Shown: positions 12,199-23,052 of the stretch, piece by piece
Layout: every line of letters begins with the position of its first letter
Position numbering within the stretch: position 1 is the stretch's first letter
From: Gamarada debralockiae
Taxonomy: Eukaryota > Ascomycota > Leotiomycetes > Helotiales > Hyphodiscaceae
Direction of reading: 5' to 3'
Length of the DNA: 64,000 bases
Assembly (NCBI GenBank): GCA_002803225.1
Contig: NXFV01001736.1
Span: 114,854 to 178,853 of the forward strand
Translations under genes and position numbers: made by a program
The notes under the pieces: model-generated
What the model saw: the letters and a program-made list of their open reading frames with translations, nothing else
Told to the model about the DNA's origin: nothing
Database searches by the model: none

Positions 12199-13135
12199 GG
12201 TGAATGAGGTCAATTGATCTGTTCCTAACAGGAATTGACCTCGAAATGGAGGAGTGAATTGAACTGTTGGACGTAGCGGTAGTTCGACTTCGAAGTCTAC
12301 CCGGAAATTCTGAGAGTCCAGATCGATTTGAGTATAGTGTACCGAGCCACAATCACGTTCATCAGCCACATAGCCTCAGGCGTTCACTCGTTGCCCTGCC
12401 AGAAGCTTAGCAGTAAATACTGTCGCCCCACTTCCTGAACCTCACGAGAGATCCTTCCCCCAAGGAACTTCTATGTACTTGTCACCAAAAGGGACATTGC
12501 GGATGTAAAAACCTCAAAATAAGACCACCAAACTCTTTCCTCATACAAACATCCTTCTCTTCTTTGTATCTCCCTCTTTACTTAGAAATCTCGCGTTGAA
12601 TTACCCAGAATTCTCGTGACGCTGTAGGGATCCGATTTCACGCTAAGTCGCCAGCCATAACAAGCGAAAATCGACACCTCCAGAGCTCTCTCTCAAGTCC
12701 TTCAACACGCTCTCCCAACCGCCGAACACAACAACAACCTCCCCTACAAATCCTCCTCCTTCAATACGCCTTTGTCATCGAATTATCAGGTCGTCTGAAG
12801 TCCTCGGGCACGCATTGAGTCCCGTGGACGTCCCGTTCTTTTAACGTGGGAAAGGGAAGCAGGACGCCTGTCAACATTGTTGATATCCGAGACGACGAAG
12901 CTCGACATACGGTCAATTACTTCAACTGGACTTCTCTAAGACTCTACTTGATCTCATGTATGTATTTTCGTGTTCCTGTTCCCCAAGCACGCGCTGTCGC
13001 GTCTTCACCTCGAATTTCGTCTCATCCCACACGCGGTATCCAATACTTTGATATCGCGTCTTGCTCACAACATTTTAGCAATCGACATTCAACAACATAC
13101 AAAAACAATAATCCTTAATACATCAGACAATAAAA
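12199..13135. promoter_or_regulatory. Shared upstream region of uL2m and the B-type cyclin
   Basis: 937 bp between divergent starts, with pyrimidine-rich tracts typical of fungal promoters. Several CGCG-containing words (for example GCACGCGCTGTCGCGT near 12985-13000) could relate to cell-cycle control, but I cannot assign a site with confidence. No gene seen. Confidence 0.4.
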
Positions 13136-14777
13136 ATGCCTCCTGTAAGTTCTGCAAAGCAAAAACCAAACACACCTTGGCCCAGTGACGCAGCCAATGC
13201 CTGTCACCAACAATCGCTGACATGCATTGCTCCAGGCACGAGCAACTAGTCGGCGTGCCGTTACGAATGAAAACGATGAGAATGGTGTTGGCACAACACG
13301 TCTTACGAGATCGAAAGCTGCTGCGTTCACCGATGATGCCTCCAGTGATCCCGCTAAGAAGCCTCTTCAATCAAAGAAGTCCACTATCAACAACCAACCT
13401 CCTCGCAAGCGTTCTGCACTTGGAGATGTAAGCAATGTTACAAAGGGAGAGGCAGTTGAAGGCAAGAAGGCTGTGGGCAAAGGTCTCGTGTCAAAGGCAT
13501 CGCAGCCAACTGGCATTCAAAAGAACTCCCTGTCACGTACCAGTTCGTCACGTTCGGTTCTGGGCGCTAAGGACCTCAACAAGAAGACCGAGTTGAAGCG
13601 AACTGGCTCTGGTGTCATGGCGGCGGGCAAGAGAAAGACGAGCTCAACTTCATCAAACACATTATCGATCAAGGAGACACCAGCTGAGGATGAAGAGCCG
13701 TCGAGAAAGAAGATCCACCTTGAGGCCGAGAAGCGAATAACTATTGAGGAGACCAAGGAGAACGCAGTTTATGAAGATGTTGAGCCAAAGGGGTCTGTCG
13801 CAGCTGGATTTGCTGAGGGTGTTGAGGACCTGGATAAAGAAGATATCGATGACCCATTGATGGTTGCCGAATACGTTGTAGAGATCTTCGAGTACTTGAA
13901 GAAGTTGGAGGTTACTACGCGTCCTAATGCAAACTACATGGAGCATCAGGATGATTTGGAGTGGAAGATGCGAGGCATTCTCGTCGACTGGCTCATCGAG
14001 GTCCACACGCGCTTCCATCTCCTCCCCGAAACTCTCTTCCTCGCCGTCAACATTATCGACCGTTTCCTCTCCACCAAGGTTGTCCAACTCGACCGTCTTC
14101 AACTGGTTGGTGTCACTGCCATGTTCATCGCGTCCAAGTACGAAGAGGTCCTCTCTCCCCATGTTGCCAACTTCCGTCACGTCGCCGATGATGGCTTCAC
14201 CGAAGAAGAAATCCTCAGTGCTGAACGATATGTTCTTTCGGCTCTTGACTACGACCTTAGCTACCCCAACCCAATGAACTTCCTTCGCCGTATCTCCAAG
14301 GCCGACAACTATGACATCCAAACCCGAACCCTTGGCAAGTATCTTATGGAGATCAGCCTTCTCGATCACCGCTTCATGGACTACCTCCCCAGCCATGTTG
14401 CTGCTGCTTCTATGTACTTGGCCCGCACCATCTTGGAGAGAGGAGAATGGGTAAGTCGACGCGTCATAGCTTTACTTTGCAATCGCTAACATCAATTAGG
14501 ATGTGACGTTGGCTCACTATGCTGGCTACACTGAGGATGAAATCGAGCCGGTCTTCATGCTCATGATTGATTACCTCGCCCGTCCCGTCACCCACGAAGC
14601 TTTCTTCAAGAAATACGCCAGCAAGAAGTTCCTCAAGGGTAAGTCATTCACATCTCAATAACGTTAACTTTAACTGACATCTTCCAAGCCTCAATCCTCA
14701 CCCGACAATGGGCAAAGAAGCACGCTGCTGACCTTGGCATTGATGTCTCCGTTCCTCTCGACGCCGCTGCCCGATAA
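13136..14777 (+). CDS. nimE: G2/mitotic B-type cyclin (NimE/Clb family)
   Basis: Mitotic cyclin that binds and activates Cdk1 and is degraded through APC/C. Four exons: 13136-13144 (only Met-Pro-Pro), 13236-14450, 14500-14638 and 14689-14777, 483 aa, a normal length. A destruction box RSALGDVSN lies at residues 62-70 in a basic, disordered N-terminus. The cyclin N box follows (MRGILVDWLIEVHTRFHLLP, then NIIDRFLSTK and FIASKYEE), then the cyclin C domain (ISLLDHRFMDYLPSHVAAAS to HEAFFKKYASKKF). The tiny first exon is chosen because ATG CCT CCT is followed directly by GTAAGT, and the spliced product MPPARATSRR reads in frame. The symbol follows the Aspergillus name; orthology to a particular Clb is not resolved. 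Confidence 0.93.
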
Positions 14778-15371
14778 TGGCCCCGCCACGTACATTCATA
14801 CACGACTAGCTCCTCTTGCTCACCGCTGGATACACACAATACCTCTGCATTATTTGGATGGGACACGAATGGGACTTACGATAGATGGATGACTTTCTCA
14901 TGGACTTAATCAGCGGGCATGTTCTTTCTTCACTGGCCATCCGGCTAGGACGACCGTTATAAAAAGGCCCATTGATGTCCATTTTTCTTGGTTTGTTGAG
15001 ATTACCGTGCTGCATTATCATTTCGCTCTCCATCACTCTGGCGTCTGAGTCCTTTTTGGTTGGCAGTCTGGCGTTTTGGCTTCACCTCCGTCTACTGTAT
15101 TACACTCTCGTACTTTCCTCTGATTACAGATGAACGGTGGCAGAAAAGTACTACAGCAGGCTGGATCCAGTTGCTATTATTTGCAAAACTGGGGGAGGTC
15201 TCTTGTTTTTTGATCACATGGGTATTCTGTAGATATATTGCAGCAAGAATAAAAATGGCACTATGAACAATAACTTTCTTGACCACCTAGCTTTTGATGA
15301 ATGTGAGCCTTCAACATGCTGCCTTTCCTTGCAATTAAATCTTGAGACATTCTCAAACAGCCATGATTTTG
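14778..15371. other. Intergenic, 3' ends of cyclin and short-chain dehydrogenase
   Basis: 594 bp between convergent genes. I see no gene, repeat or RNA structure here. Confidence 0.5.
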
Positions 15372-16172
15372 TTACTTGGCCGGCACAATATTACCATCTT
15401 CAAGGAAACGAACATCCCACGGTCCCTGCTCTTTCTCGTTTGCCAATTTCCAATACACTTCTCCATGAGCAGGACCATTCAAATCAGCATTCTTCACAGT
15501 TTTTCCTTCAGCAGTGACCTGCGACGGGTAATAGAACCTGAACCACGTTTCATCACCATGCATCTTCTATTCCCATCCCCCAATTGAAGCTTACCTGAAG
15601 TTCCTCGCCTTATAAGCTTCCGCTCCAATATGAATGAGGTGCGTCAAACCAGCTTTCCCCGACCCCAGCGTAACTCCAGCAAGTGATGGCTGCCATGGAA
15701 GTACATTCCCTGTAGCAATAAACGCTTTCGGAACATTTGCTCCCAGCTTCTCGAAGCCCTTCGTCGCCTCTCTCATAGCGACGTATGCTCCGACCAGATT
15801 CAAATTGAGATCCTCTACGAATGCTTCAGGGCTGACACTGTGGAATGGATTGGTGAGATCTTTTGGGAAGGTTATAGTCGCAGCTGTATACGATATATTC
15901 AATGAGGCTGAGATATGGTGTGAGATGGGGAAGCTTACCGTTGTAGATGACGATGTTTGGGATCCCAAGCTCTGAGGTGCGAAAGCGCCCTTGACGCTGG
16001 GGATGGAGGTTAAGTCTACCGTGATGGGAAGGAAGCCTGATATGGTGGATGCTGAAATGTCAGGACTCCTGCTTGCTATGGCTACGTTGTAGCCTTCTGC
16101 TTTAAACTTCTGGGCTACTGACAGTCCGACTCGTGGGCCAGATCCGAGGATCAGGATGGTATTGGGAGACAT
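15372..16172 (-). CDS. Short-chain dehydrogenase/reductase (SDR) with an apparent 1-nt frameshift
   Basis: NAD(P)-binding Rossmann protein of about 229 aa, substrate unknown. Exons on the minus strand: 15939-16172, 15595-15883 and 15372-15537, both introns with canonical GT-AG ends. The N-terminus has the cofactor fold (ILILGSGPRVGLSVAQKFKA, then VAIASRSPD). The later reading GIPNIVIYN | AATITFPKD matches the SDR beta-4 region, and exon 3 joins as NFR|FYYPSQ. The summed exon length is 689 nt, not divisible by 3: the frame of VKGAF and that of ELGIPNIVIYN differ by one base between about 15972 and 15990, with no alternative splice site to reconcile them. This is either a recent indel (pseudogenisation) or a base-calling error. 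The Tyr-X3-Lys motif is not obvious, as in some divergent fungal SDRs. Confidence 0.72.
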
Positions 16173-16780
16173 TGTCGTGGTGAACTATGAGGTGTTTGAT
16201 GGGAGATGAATGAATCCTTTGAGTATGACTTTGTTTTCAAAATGCTTGCAAGTTGGAAGACGAGATAAATTTAATTCTAATGAAGAGCAAAAAATTAACA
16301 CGAGATTAGACCATTATATATCTGATCAAACTTTTGAGATCAGAGCGGATGCTTGAGTCCTCTCACAAAGCCATGCTCAGCAGTGCAAATACCGTATCAG
16401 AATGATGATGCTTAGAAATCCAAAGACTACATATTCCTTTGATTGGGCATAGAGGAAGGAGGGGTCTTTTTGTTGCTTAAAACAAGTAAATAGAAGTTTA
16501 CCCGCAGCGGCTCAATCAATAAGCATTCCCGAATGTTTGCCCGGTGAAAACTCCGAATCAGAAGCGTCACTCGATACGATAGGAGGAAACAGTGAGAAGT
16601 CCAGAAAAGGGGGGAAGAGTAACACTTAAGCGAAACGTTAGCGCGGGCATCGCTAGCGTCTTTCTCGATAAGAGCTGCTCTGGAGCTTCAAATCATGAAC
16701 CAGGCTGCTACGACTAGACAACTCACCAACAGCTGGCTCCGTACCATTTTGATACCCAAGGAGCTGAGCCGATCAACACC
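16173..16780. promoter_or_regulatory. Shared upstream region of the SDR and VMA13
   Basis: 608 bp between divergent starts, AT-rich on the SDR side. Contains the promoters by position; no specific site recognised. Confidence 0.45.
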
Positions 16781-18325
16781 ATGTCTCTCGATCCTCCGAC
16801 CTACCTTTCTTCGCTCCAGAACAACATCCGCCAGCGACCAATTCCTTGGGAAGGTGCGGTTCGAGCTGGCACTATCACTGACGACCAATTGAGCAAAATA
16901 CGAGCCATTGACAAAGTCAGGAAAGAACAGAGGAAGCAGACAATTGAGGATGACTTGGGCACATATCGCACTCTGTTCCTAGGCGATTATGGAAAGTCAG
17001 GTGTACTGGAATCTGCTGCTTCTGCAAAGCGGTCAGATGTTGTCCAGTACATCTTAGTTTTGCTTGGAGATCTACTCGAAGGTTGGTGCTGATGATTATT
17101 AAAATGTCATCAAAGTTCTGACAGAGTATCTGCAGGTGTCCCAGCACTCTCGAAAGCTCTTTCTGAGCACCCAGACCCATACAAGCCTTTCCTGCCTCTC
17201 CTCACGCAATCGAACGACCCAGAGGATCCCAAACCGTTGCTCACGTCTACCGTTCTCACAGCCATGATATCTGGTGCTCCAGGATTGTCGGATAAAGCTG
17301 AAGCAGCATTGCCCAAACTGTTTTCATATCTGTCAACACTCACAAAGCTCTCAGATGGAGGCCTGCAAGATATCGCAGTGTTGGAATACTCGGCGCTGTT
17401 GAGGGGCAAAAAATCACGGGAGCTGTTCTGGGACCAAAGAAAAGAGACTGTTGCTCCCTTGATCGATATTCTGAAAGCCGCGGCCGGTGTTGGATCCAAC
17501 GGAGATTCTGCGACGCTCTGGAGTGGTGCTACTAGTGTTCGTGGTGTTGAAGGCTCTTTGGGTGGTGGGGTCGGGCTACAATTACTCTACCACGTTCTTC
17601 TGGTTCTTTGGCAGTTAAGCTTTGAGGGAGCTCAGGTTGGAGAAGGTCTTGAGGAGTAAGTGAAAGTTGCGCAGAATCAATTGAGACATGGGGCTGATTT
17701 TTCCAACAGGGACTTCGACATTATTCCTCTATTCACACAACTTCTCCGCCTGTCACCGAAGGAGAAAACCACACGACTTCTAGTATCATCTCTATACAAC
17801 CTTCTATCTACGAATAAACAGTCGCTTCTACCTGCTGCGGGACTCGCACGCCTTCCAGCACTACTTGAAAACCTCAGTAGCCGACATCTTTCGGATGAAG
17901 ATCTATTGGATGACCTGAAGGCCCTTAATGAGATGCTGGACGACTACACCAAGACCCAGACAACGTTCGATGAATATGCCGCAGAGATTAACTCAGGACA
18001 TCTCCACTGGTCACCACCTCACCGAAGCCCTACCTTCTGGGCGGAGAACGCTCGCAGGATTCTCGAACACGGGAGAGGCGAACTTCCCAGAAAACTGGCA
18101 GAAATTATGGGCAAAGCCTGGGATAATGACAAGCAAGTTCTTGCGATTGCTTGCAATGATGTTGGCTGGCTGGTTAAAGAGGTTCCTGAGAAGAGGAGTC
18201 AGTTGGAGAAACTGGGGCTGAAGACGAGAGTTATGGAGTTGATGGCGGAACCAGATGAGACTGTTAGGTGGGAAAGTTTGAATGCTTTGTCCGGATGGCT
18301 CAGATATAGCTTTGAGACGAAGTGA
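16781..18325 (+). CDS. VMA13: V-type H+-ATPase subunit H
   Basis: Regulatory subunit H of the V1 sector of the vacuolar proton pump; it couples V1 to Vo and silences free V1. Three exons: 16781-17081, 17136-17655 and 17710-18325, giving 478 aa, the same length class as yeast Vma13. The helical-repeat N-domain begins MSLDPPTYLSSLQNNIRQRP and continues through SSLYNLLSTNK. The C-terminal family block is clear: SGHLHWSPPHRSPTFWAENA, then GWLVKEVPEKR. Introns are about 54 nt, GT-AG, and phases agree. The ATG at 16781 is the natural family start. Lies head-to-tail before GCV1, with 339 bp between them. Confidence 0.94.
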
Positions 18326-18664
18326 AGCGCGGCGGTCCTTTAACATAGGACTCGGAGCTGTATTATTCCACAGTGGCTAGGAAATCGGACTGGGATGTTG
18401 GACTTTCCCATTTCAGTTGTTCATTATATATAGTTTGCAGCAAGCATTGCTATTCAATGCTATGATGTTTAGAGTAGAGCAGAGACCAATCAGTGATTCT
18501 CAAAACTCATGAAATCCGCTTGTCTTTTGAGGCCTGTCCGTCGACAAGGGTGCACGTTCCTGCAGCCAACCCCACTTCCGACGGAAGCCGAACTTCTCTA
18601 TCTCTCCACCTCGTCACAAACTTTACAACATCAACACGAATTTCAACCAATCAATTGGCCCATC
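18326..18664. other. Gap between VMA13 and GCV1
   Basis: 339 bp holding the VMA13 3' region and the GCV1 promoter or 5' UTR. An in-frame ATG at 18509 lies here; it would lengthen GCV1 by 52 residues with no mitochondrial-signal advantage. Confidence 0.4.
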
Positions 18665-20077
18665 ATGAGACGTCTCCGAGTCGTATCAAGAGCCAGCGAC
18701 TCCATAATCGCTCATCGCACAGTCTATCGCACAGTCTCACGCACCTCTCGCCAGCTTTGCACAGCTCTCCTCCGCCAAGAGTCTCCATCCTCCTCGAAAC
18801 CCCTCACCTCCACCCCAACCCCACAACAGCTTCAGTCCCCATTACGAACCCTTCCCTCTATCCGCCATGGATCTACCTCATCCGAGCTCCGGAAAACACC
18901 CCTCTACGACCTCCACCTCTCCCACGGCGGCAAAATGGTTCCCTTCGGTGGTTTCCAAATGCCAGTCCAATACACATCCCTCTCCGTCAGTGCCTCGCAC
19001 CACTTTACCCGCTCACACGCCTCCCTCTTCGACGTTAGCCACATGGTGCAACACCATTTCTCGGGCCCAGGAGCTACCGCATTCCTCGAGACTATAACAC
19101 CAGCTTCGATCTCCTCTCTGGGCATACATAGGTCTGGGCTCAGCACGCTGTTATGGCCTGTCACAGGAGGCATTGTCGATGATACGATTATCACACGTTT
19201 AGGGCCGGAGAAATTTTACGTTGTTACAAATGCAGGGTGTAGAGAGAAGGACCTGGCTTATTTTACGGAACAATTAGCTGAGTTCAAGAAGAATGGAGGA
19301 GAGAAGGTTGATTGGGAGGTATTGGAGAATTGGGGCTTGATTGCACTACAAGGTCCACTGAGCGAGGATATCTTAAGCTCCGTGCTCGTTGAGCCCGAGG
19401 AGGTGAAATTAAAAGAGCTCTATTTTGGACAGAGCAAATATATGAAGGTCAAGCTTCTAGGCATGGACATCTCGAGCCCCTTGCTCGTCAGTCGAGGGGG
19501 CTATACTGGGGAGGATGGGTTTGAAATCTCGATTCCACCTACGGAGGCTGTTGCTGTTACGGAAGCACTGTTGCAGAGTGCTACGCCTAATAAACTGCAG
19601 CTTGCTGGTTTGGGTGCGAGAGATAGCTTGAGATTGGAGGCAGGTATGTGTCTCTATGGGCACGACCTCGACGATTCCACCACACCCGTCGAAGCAGCGC
19701 TCAGTTGGGTCATCGGCAAGAACAGACGGACAGGGGGGGGCTTCCACGGTGCTGATGTTATACTTCGGCAACTGATACCAAAGAGTAAAGGCGGAGCGGG
19801 AGTGGAACGACGGAGAATAGGCTTGATTGTCGAGGGAGCGCCAGCGAGAGAGGGTGCTGAGATAGTAAACGAGAAAGGTGAAAAGATTGGGAACATCACA
19901 AGTGGATGTCCGAGCCCAACTCTAGGAAAGAATATCGCGATGGGGTATATCAAGGATGGATTCCACAAGTCTGGAACTGAGGTTGGGGTTGTAGTCAGGG
20001 GCAAGCAACGCAAGGCGCAGGTTACGAAGATGCCGTTTGTGCCGAGCAAGTATTGGAAGGGCGCTGTTTCGGCTTAG
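18665..20077 (+). CDS. GCV1: Aminomethyltransferase, glycine cleavage T protein, mitochondrial
   Basis: T protein of the mitochondrial glycine decarboxylase complex; transfers the aminomethyl group to tetrahydrofolate, releasing ammonia and 5,10-methylene-THF. Single exon, 470 aa from the ATG at 18665. The N-terminus MRRLRVVSRASDSIIAHRTV is rich in Arg/Ser and lacks acids until residue 12, fitting import. Family blocks follow: HGGKMVPFGGFQMPVQY, ASLFDVSHM, WPVTGGIVDDTIITRLG, ENWGLIALQGP, SRGGYTGEDGFEIS (folate-site region), and GLGARDSLRLEAGMCLYGHD. The C-terminal barrel has GCPSPTLGKNIAMGYI. The last codons (KYWKGAVSA) lie at the start of a decayed tandem duplication that continues downstream. 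Confidence 0.94.
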   Translation: MRRLRVVSRASDSIIAHRTVYRTVSRTSRQLCTALLRQESPSSSKPLTSTPTPQQLQSPLRTLPSIRHGSTSSELRKTPLYDLHLSHGGKMVPFGGFQMPVQYTSLSVSASHHFTRSHASLFDVSHMVQHHFSGPGATAFLETITPASISSLGIHRSGLSTLLWPVTGGIVDDTIITRLGPEKFYVVTNAGCREKDLAYFTEQLAEFKKNGGEKVDWEVLENWGLIALQGPLSEDILSSVLVEPEEVKLKELYFGQSKYMKVKLLGMDISSPLLVSRGGYTGEDGFEISIPPTEAVAVTEALLQSATPNKLQLAGLGARDSLRLEAGMCLYGHDLDDSTTPVEAALSWVIGKNRRTGGGFHGADVILRQLIPKSKGGAGVERRRIGLIVEGAPAREGAEIVNEKGEKIGNITSGCPSPTLGKNIAMGYIKDGFHKSGTEVGVVVRGKQRKAQVTKMPFVPSKYWKGAVSA

Positions 20078-20652
20078 AGAAAAGTTAATGAAGAAACTAT
20101 ATTTGAGAGCATCTTTAAGTTTGATTGGTCTTCTTGCACAGCCACAGGACAGTGTTTTCATATAGTCAATCCTGTGTCAAATTGACAGAGAAGTTAACTA
20201 AAAGCAATATCAAGCTCAACAGAGATCTCGCTCGTCATAAACCTTGCCTCCCTCTTCCACTGTCAACACCACTGCCATAGTGGCATCTATTTTCCTTGTT
20301 GAAAGAGAATCTTTCTATTGTTATCTACCACTCTATAAACTCCCTCTCAGTTTCCAACAAAACCTCAGCAATCAGCCAACTAGGTCGACAGCACGAGTTG
20401 AGGGAATCTATGATCGTGTCGCAGTCTGCCTCACTACAACCCATATAGAAGTTTATATCACCAATTCGTGAGTTACAGAATTCTTCCAGCTTGGAACTGA
20501 GGGAGATTTATACTGTCGGCGATAGAGCCTTCGGTGTCGAGCCTGCGACTGTTGGTACCTTTGCAGCTTGACGAAGGCTAAGGAAGACATTGGTATTCAG
20601 CGAGGCATTCTAGGAAAGGAGAACAAAGCAAGGCTGTCAACTTGTTCCAAGA
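20045..20652. repeat. Decayed tandem duplication, unit 1 (starts in the GCV1 3' end)
   Basis: Unit 1 runs from the last codons of GCV1 through about 600 bp of non-coding DNA. It aligns in order with unit 2: AGTATTGGAAG, TAGAGAAAAG, the CCTCCCTCTTCCACTGTCAA block, GCAGTCTGCC and GATTTATACTGTCGGCGATA, with diverged sequence between. No open frame is conserved between units. Confidence 0.65.
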
Positions 20653-21430
20653 TCAAGTATTGGAAGAGGGCTCCGGTGTAGAGAAAAGGTAATACAAAGA
20701 AAAGTCTCTCGCTGCGTTTCGACTCCTTACAAACGCTGCCCCATCGTTCCATTGATGCTAGTCATATTCATCTTGCTCAGCTTCGTGCTGGTAATTATAA
20801 GTACTTGTGTCAACACTCACTCTAATTCTCATCCAGTCAAGAAGGGAAGGGATAGAAGTCACCGGACGTGCACTTGATGCCCCTGCTTAAAGAAGATTGA
20901 ATAAGTTACCCTGATGCGAAGAAGCGTAGAGGCTTGGGGATCCTGAGATACGATTATCGAGTCAGTGTCAGCTACTGCCTTCCTCTTTCATTTTCAACAA
21001 CACTGTCATTGTAGCCTATAATTTCATTGTTAATATCATATCCATAGTCATTCACCATTCTCCCAAATCTCAGCTACCTGGTCCTGTCAAATCAATCAAC
21101 TCAGTTGAAAGCATACATAGTCTCACCAACTCCCACAGCCTATGTTAGAGAGATGATATTTGCAGTCTGCCTTACTCCAAGCCCATGTAGTCCTTGTCGA
21201 TGCCGTTCATAGATGGGATACAGAATTCTGCAAGTTTGGGAACGCAAAAAGGGTTTATACTGTCGTTGACGGATCCTTCAGCGTTGGCCCTGCAACAGTC
21301 AGCGACTGAGGGTTCTCTTTCGCACATTCACTTGGAGGCATCATACCTTGGAAGTGGTGTATTCAGAAATCCTAGGAATGAGATAAGGAAGCTAGAATGT
21401 CGAGCTGTGTTAGGCCAGCAACATGAACGT
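20653..21430. repeat. Decayed tandem duplication, unit 2
   Basis: Diverged copy of unit 1. It opens AGTATTGGAAGAGG...GTGTAGAGAAAAGG, mirroring the final codons and stop of GCV1, then carries CCTTCCTCTTTCATTTTCAA, GCAGTCTGCC and GTTTATACTGTCGTTGACGG in the same order as unit 1. It is longer by an insertion of about 150 bp near its start. No gene identified. The rest of the gap to 21710 includes a T-run near 21451 and nothing else recognised. Confidence 0.62.
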
Positions 21431-21710
21431 CTCAGTTGAGGTGCAAATGAAGTTTTTTTTTTGTTTGAGGTTCAAACATGGAGCGGGAACGGGGGTTGTT
21501 AGACTTCATTCATTCACTGTCGGCAAATATAATTGTACTCTTCGCCCTAGTTCTAGAGTCTGAGATATACTTGTCTCGCTAGATACAATGAAGCTCGGTC
21601 TGCGAAACTTTCTGTGTCAAACCCAGAAATGTGCACTTTCAAAATATTATCTCAATGCCTTGTAACTGCTATTCAAGTTTTATTTCATTTATGTGATACA
21701 CATTCACCCT

Positions 21711-23052
21711 CTATTTCTTGCCATCAAGATCCGTGAAGAACTTGTAGCCGAACGAGTCACTGGGGTCATTGAATCTCAGCTTCTTGTCAATGCTCTCGAT
21801 CTTCTTGACATCCTCGGGTGCAAGCTTGAAGTCGCCTTCCAGGTTGGACTTTATCCGGGATGGGGTTTTGGATTTGGGGAGGACAGAGTGCCCCTTTGTG
21901 ATTCCCCATGCGAGAGCTACTTGGGCGCCGGTCTTGTTGTATTTCTTGCCGATCTCGACGAGGACTGGATCATCCTACAATCACCACAATTAGCATAGCT
22001 ACAGCCTTGATTTAAGGGGGTAAAGAACTAACCATCAACTTGCCTATGTTCCGTCCGCTGTCGTAAGTCTCGTTCTGGTTGCCGAACGGCGAGTACTGCT
22101 GAACGTGAATTCCCTTGCTCTGCAGCCACTCCGTGAACTCATTCTGTTGCAACCATGGGTGGCATTCAATTTGGTGCGCCGCTGGTACAATCGAGCCTTC
22201 CTTGAGCAGAGTCTCAACTTCAGCCTTCGAGAAGTTGGAGATTCCAATAGCCTTTGTCTTTCCAGTCTTGGTCAACTTCTCCATTGCCTTCCATGTATCC
22301 AAGTAAGAGGTGTCGTCAACCTCTATCTTTCCATCTTTGTCTTTGGGGAACATGCCATCGCCGGGCTTGAAGGCCGCTGGCCAGTGCATCAGGAAGAGGT
22401 CCACATAGTCCATTCCGAGGTCTTTGAGGGAGGCATCAAGGGCTGGCTCGACATCTTTTGGGCGGTGACTGTTGTTCCAGAGCTTGGTTGTGATGAAGAG
22501 TTCGGATCTGGGGACACCGCTCTTCTTGATGGCTGCGGCAACCATAGGCTCAGTTCCGTAGACTACAATTGTCAGCCAACGCTCCACAAAATGGTAGCAT
22601 ATTAATTAGGATATAAGATATCGATCGATCAATAAAGTTCAATGAAGAGGAATTCAAGCAGTCTTCCCGGAGCCCGCTTGACCCTTCACTCGACTTGAGC
22701 TTTTGAGCTCCTGGGTGTCTAGGGCAGCCTGTAACTATACAAAACGTCTATACTCAGTGGCCGAGAGAGGCTGAACGATTGATATCTTATACCCCAATTA
22801 ACGCGGTAATAGGGGGAGCTTACTTCGAGCGGTATCGATGTGGCGGTACCCAGCATCTAAAGCTGCAGCAACAGCTTTTTCTTGATCCTCCTTATCTTGC
22901 CATGTACCGAATCCCAAGGCGGGGATACTGGCACCGGTATTGAGCGTGTGAGTAGTAACCATATTGCGTTGTTGCCGTTGCACTTGCGAGGAAATTTGAG
23001 AGACTCGAGATGCTACAGTGATGGAAGAAAGACGTCCTGACCGTGAAAACAT
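21711..23052 (-). CDS. NADP-dependent aldo-keto reductase (glycerol dehydrogenase/GCY1-like)
   Basis: (beta/alpha)8 aldo-keto reductase that reduces aldehydes or ketones with NADPH; close in pattern to fungal glycerol dehydrogenases, true substrate unknown. Exons on the minus strand: 22824-23052, 22033-22562 and 21711-21974, 340 aa. Catalytic tetrad residues are visible: Asp and Tyr in [14 protein letters not shown], Lys in [10 protein letters not shown], His in [10 protein letters not shown]. The cofactor block is [20 protein letters not shown]. Two in-frame starts exist: the ATG at 23052 gives a 30-residue Arg/Ser-rich, acid-free extension resembling a mitochondrial presequence, and the ATG at 22962 ([19 protein letters not shown]) is the usual cytosolic start. 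Intron 1 (22563-22823) contains a MITE; without it the intron would be 49 nt. Confidence 0.9.
22597..22806 (-). mobile_element. MITE copy 2, inserted in intron 1 of the aldo-keto reductase
   Basis: 210-bp element in opposite orientation to the copy at 5100-5316. The ends are imperfect inverted repeats (GCATATTAATTAGGATATAA on the left; complement of TATACCCCAATTAACGCGG on the right), flanked on both sides by TA. Excising it with one TA restores a 49-nt intron that keeps GTAAGC, a GCTGAC branch site and the AG acceptor, which strongly supports insertion into a pre-existing intron. No coding capacity. Confidence 0.8.
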
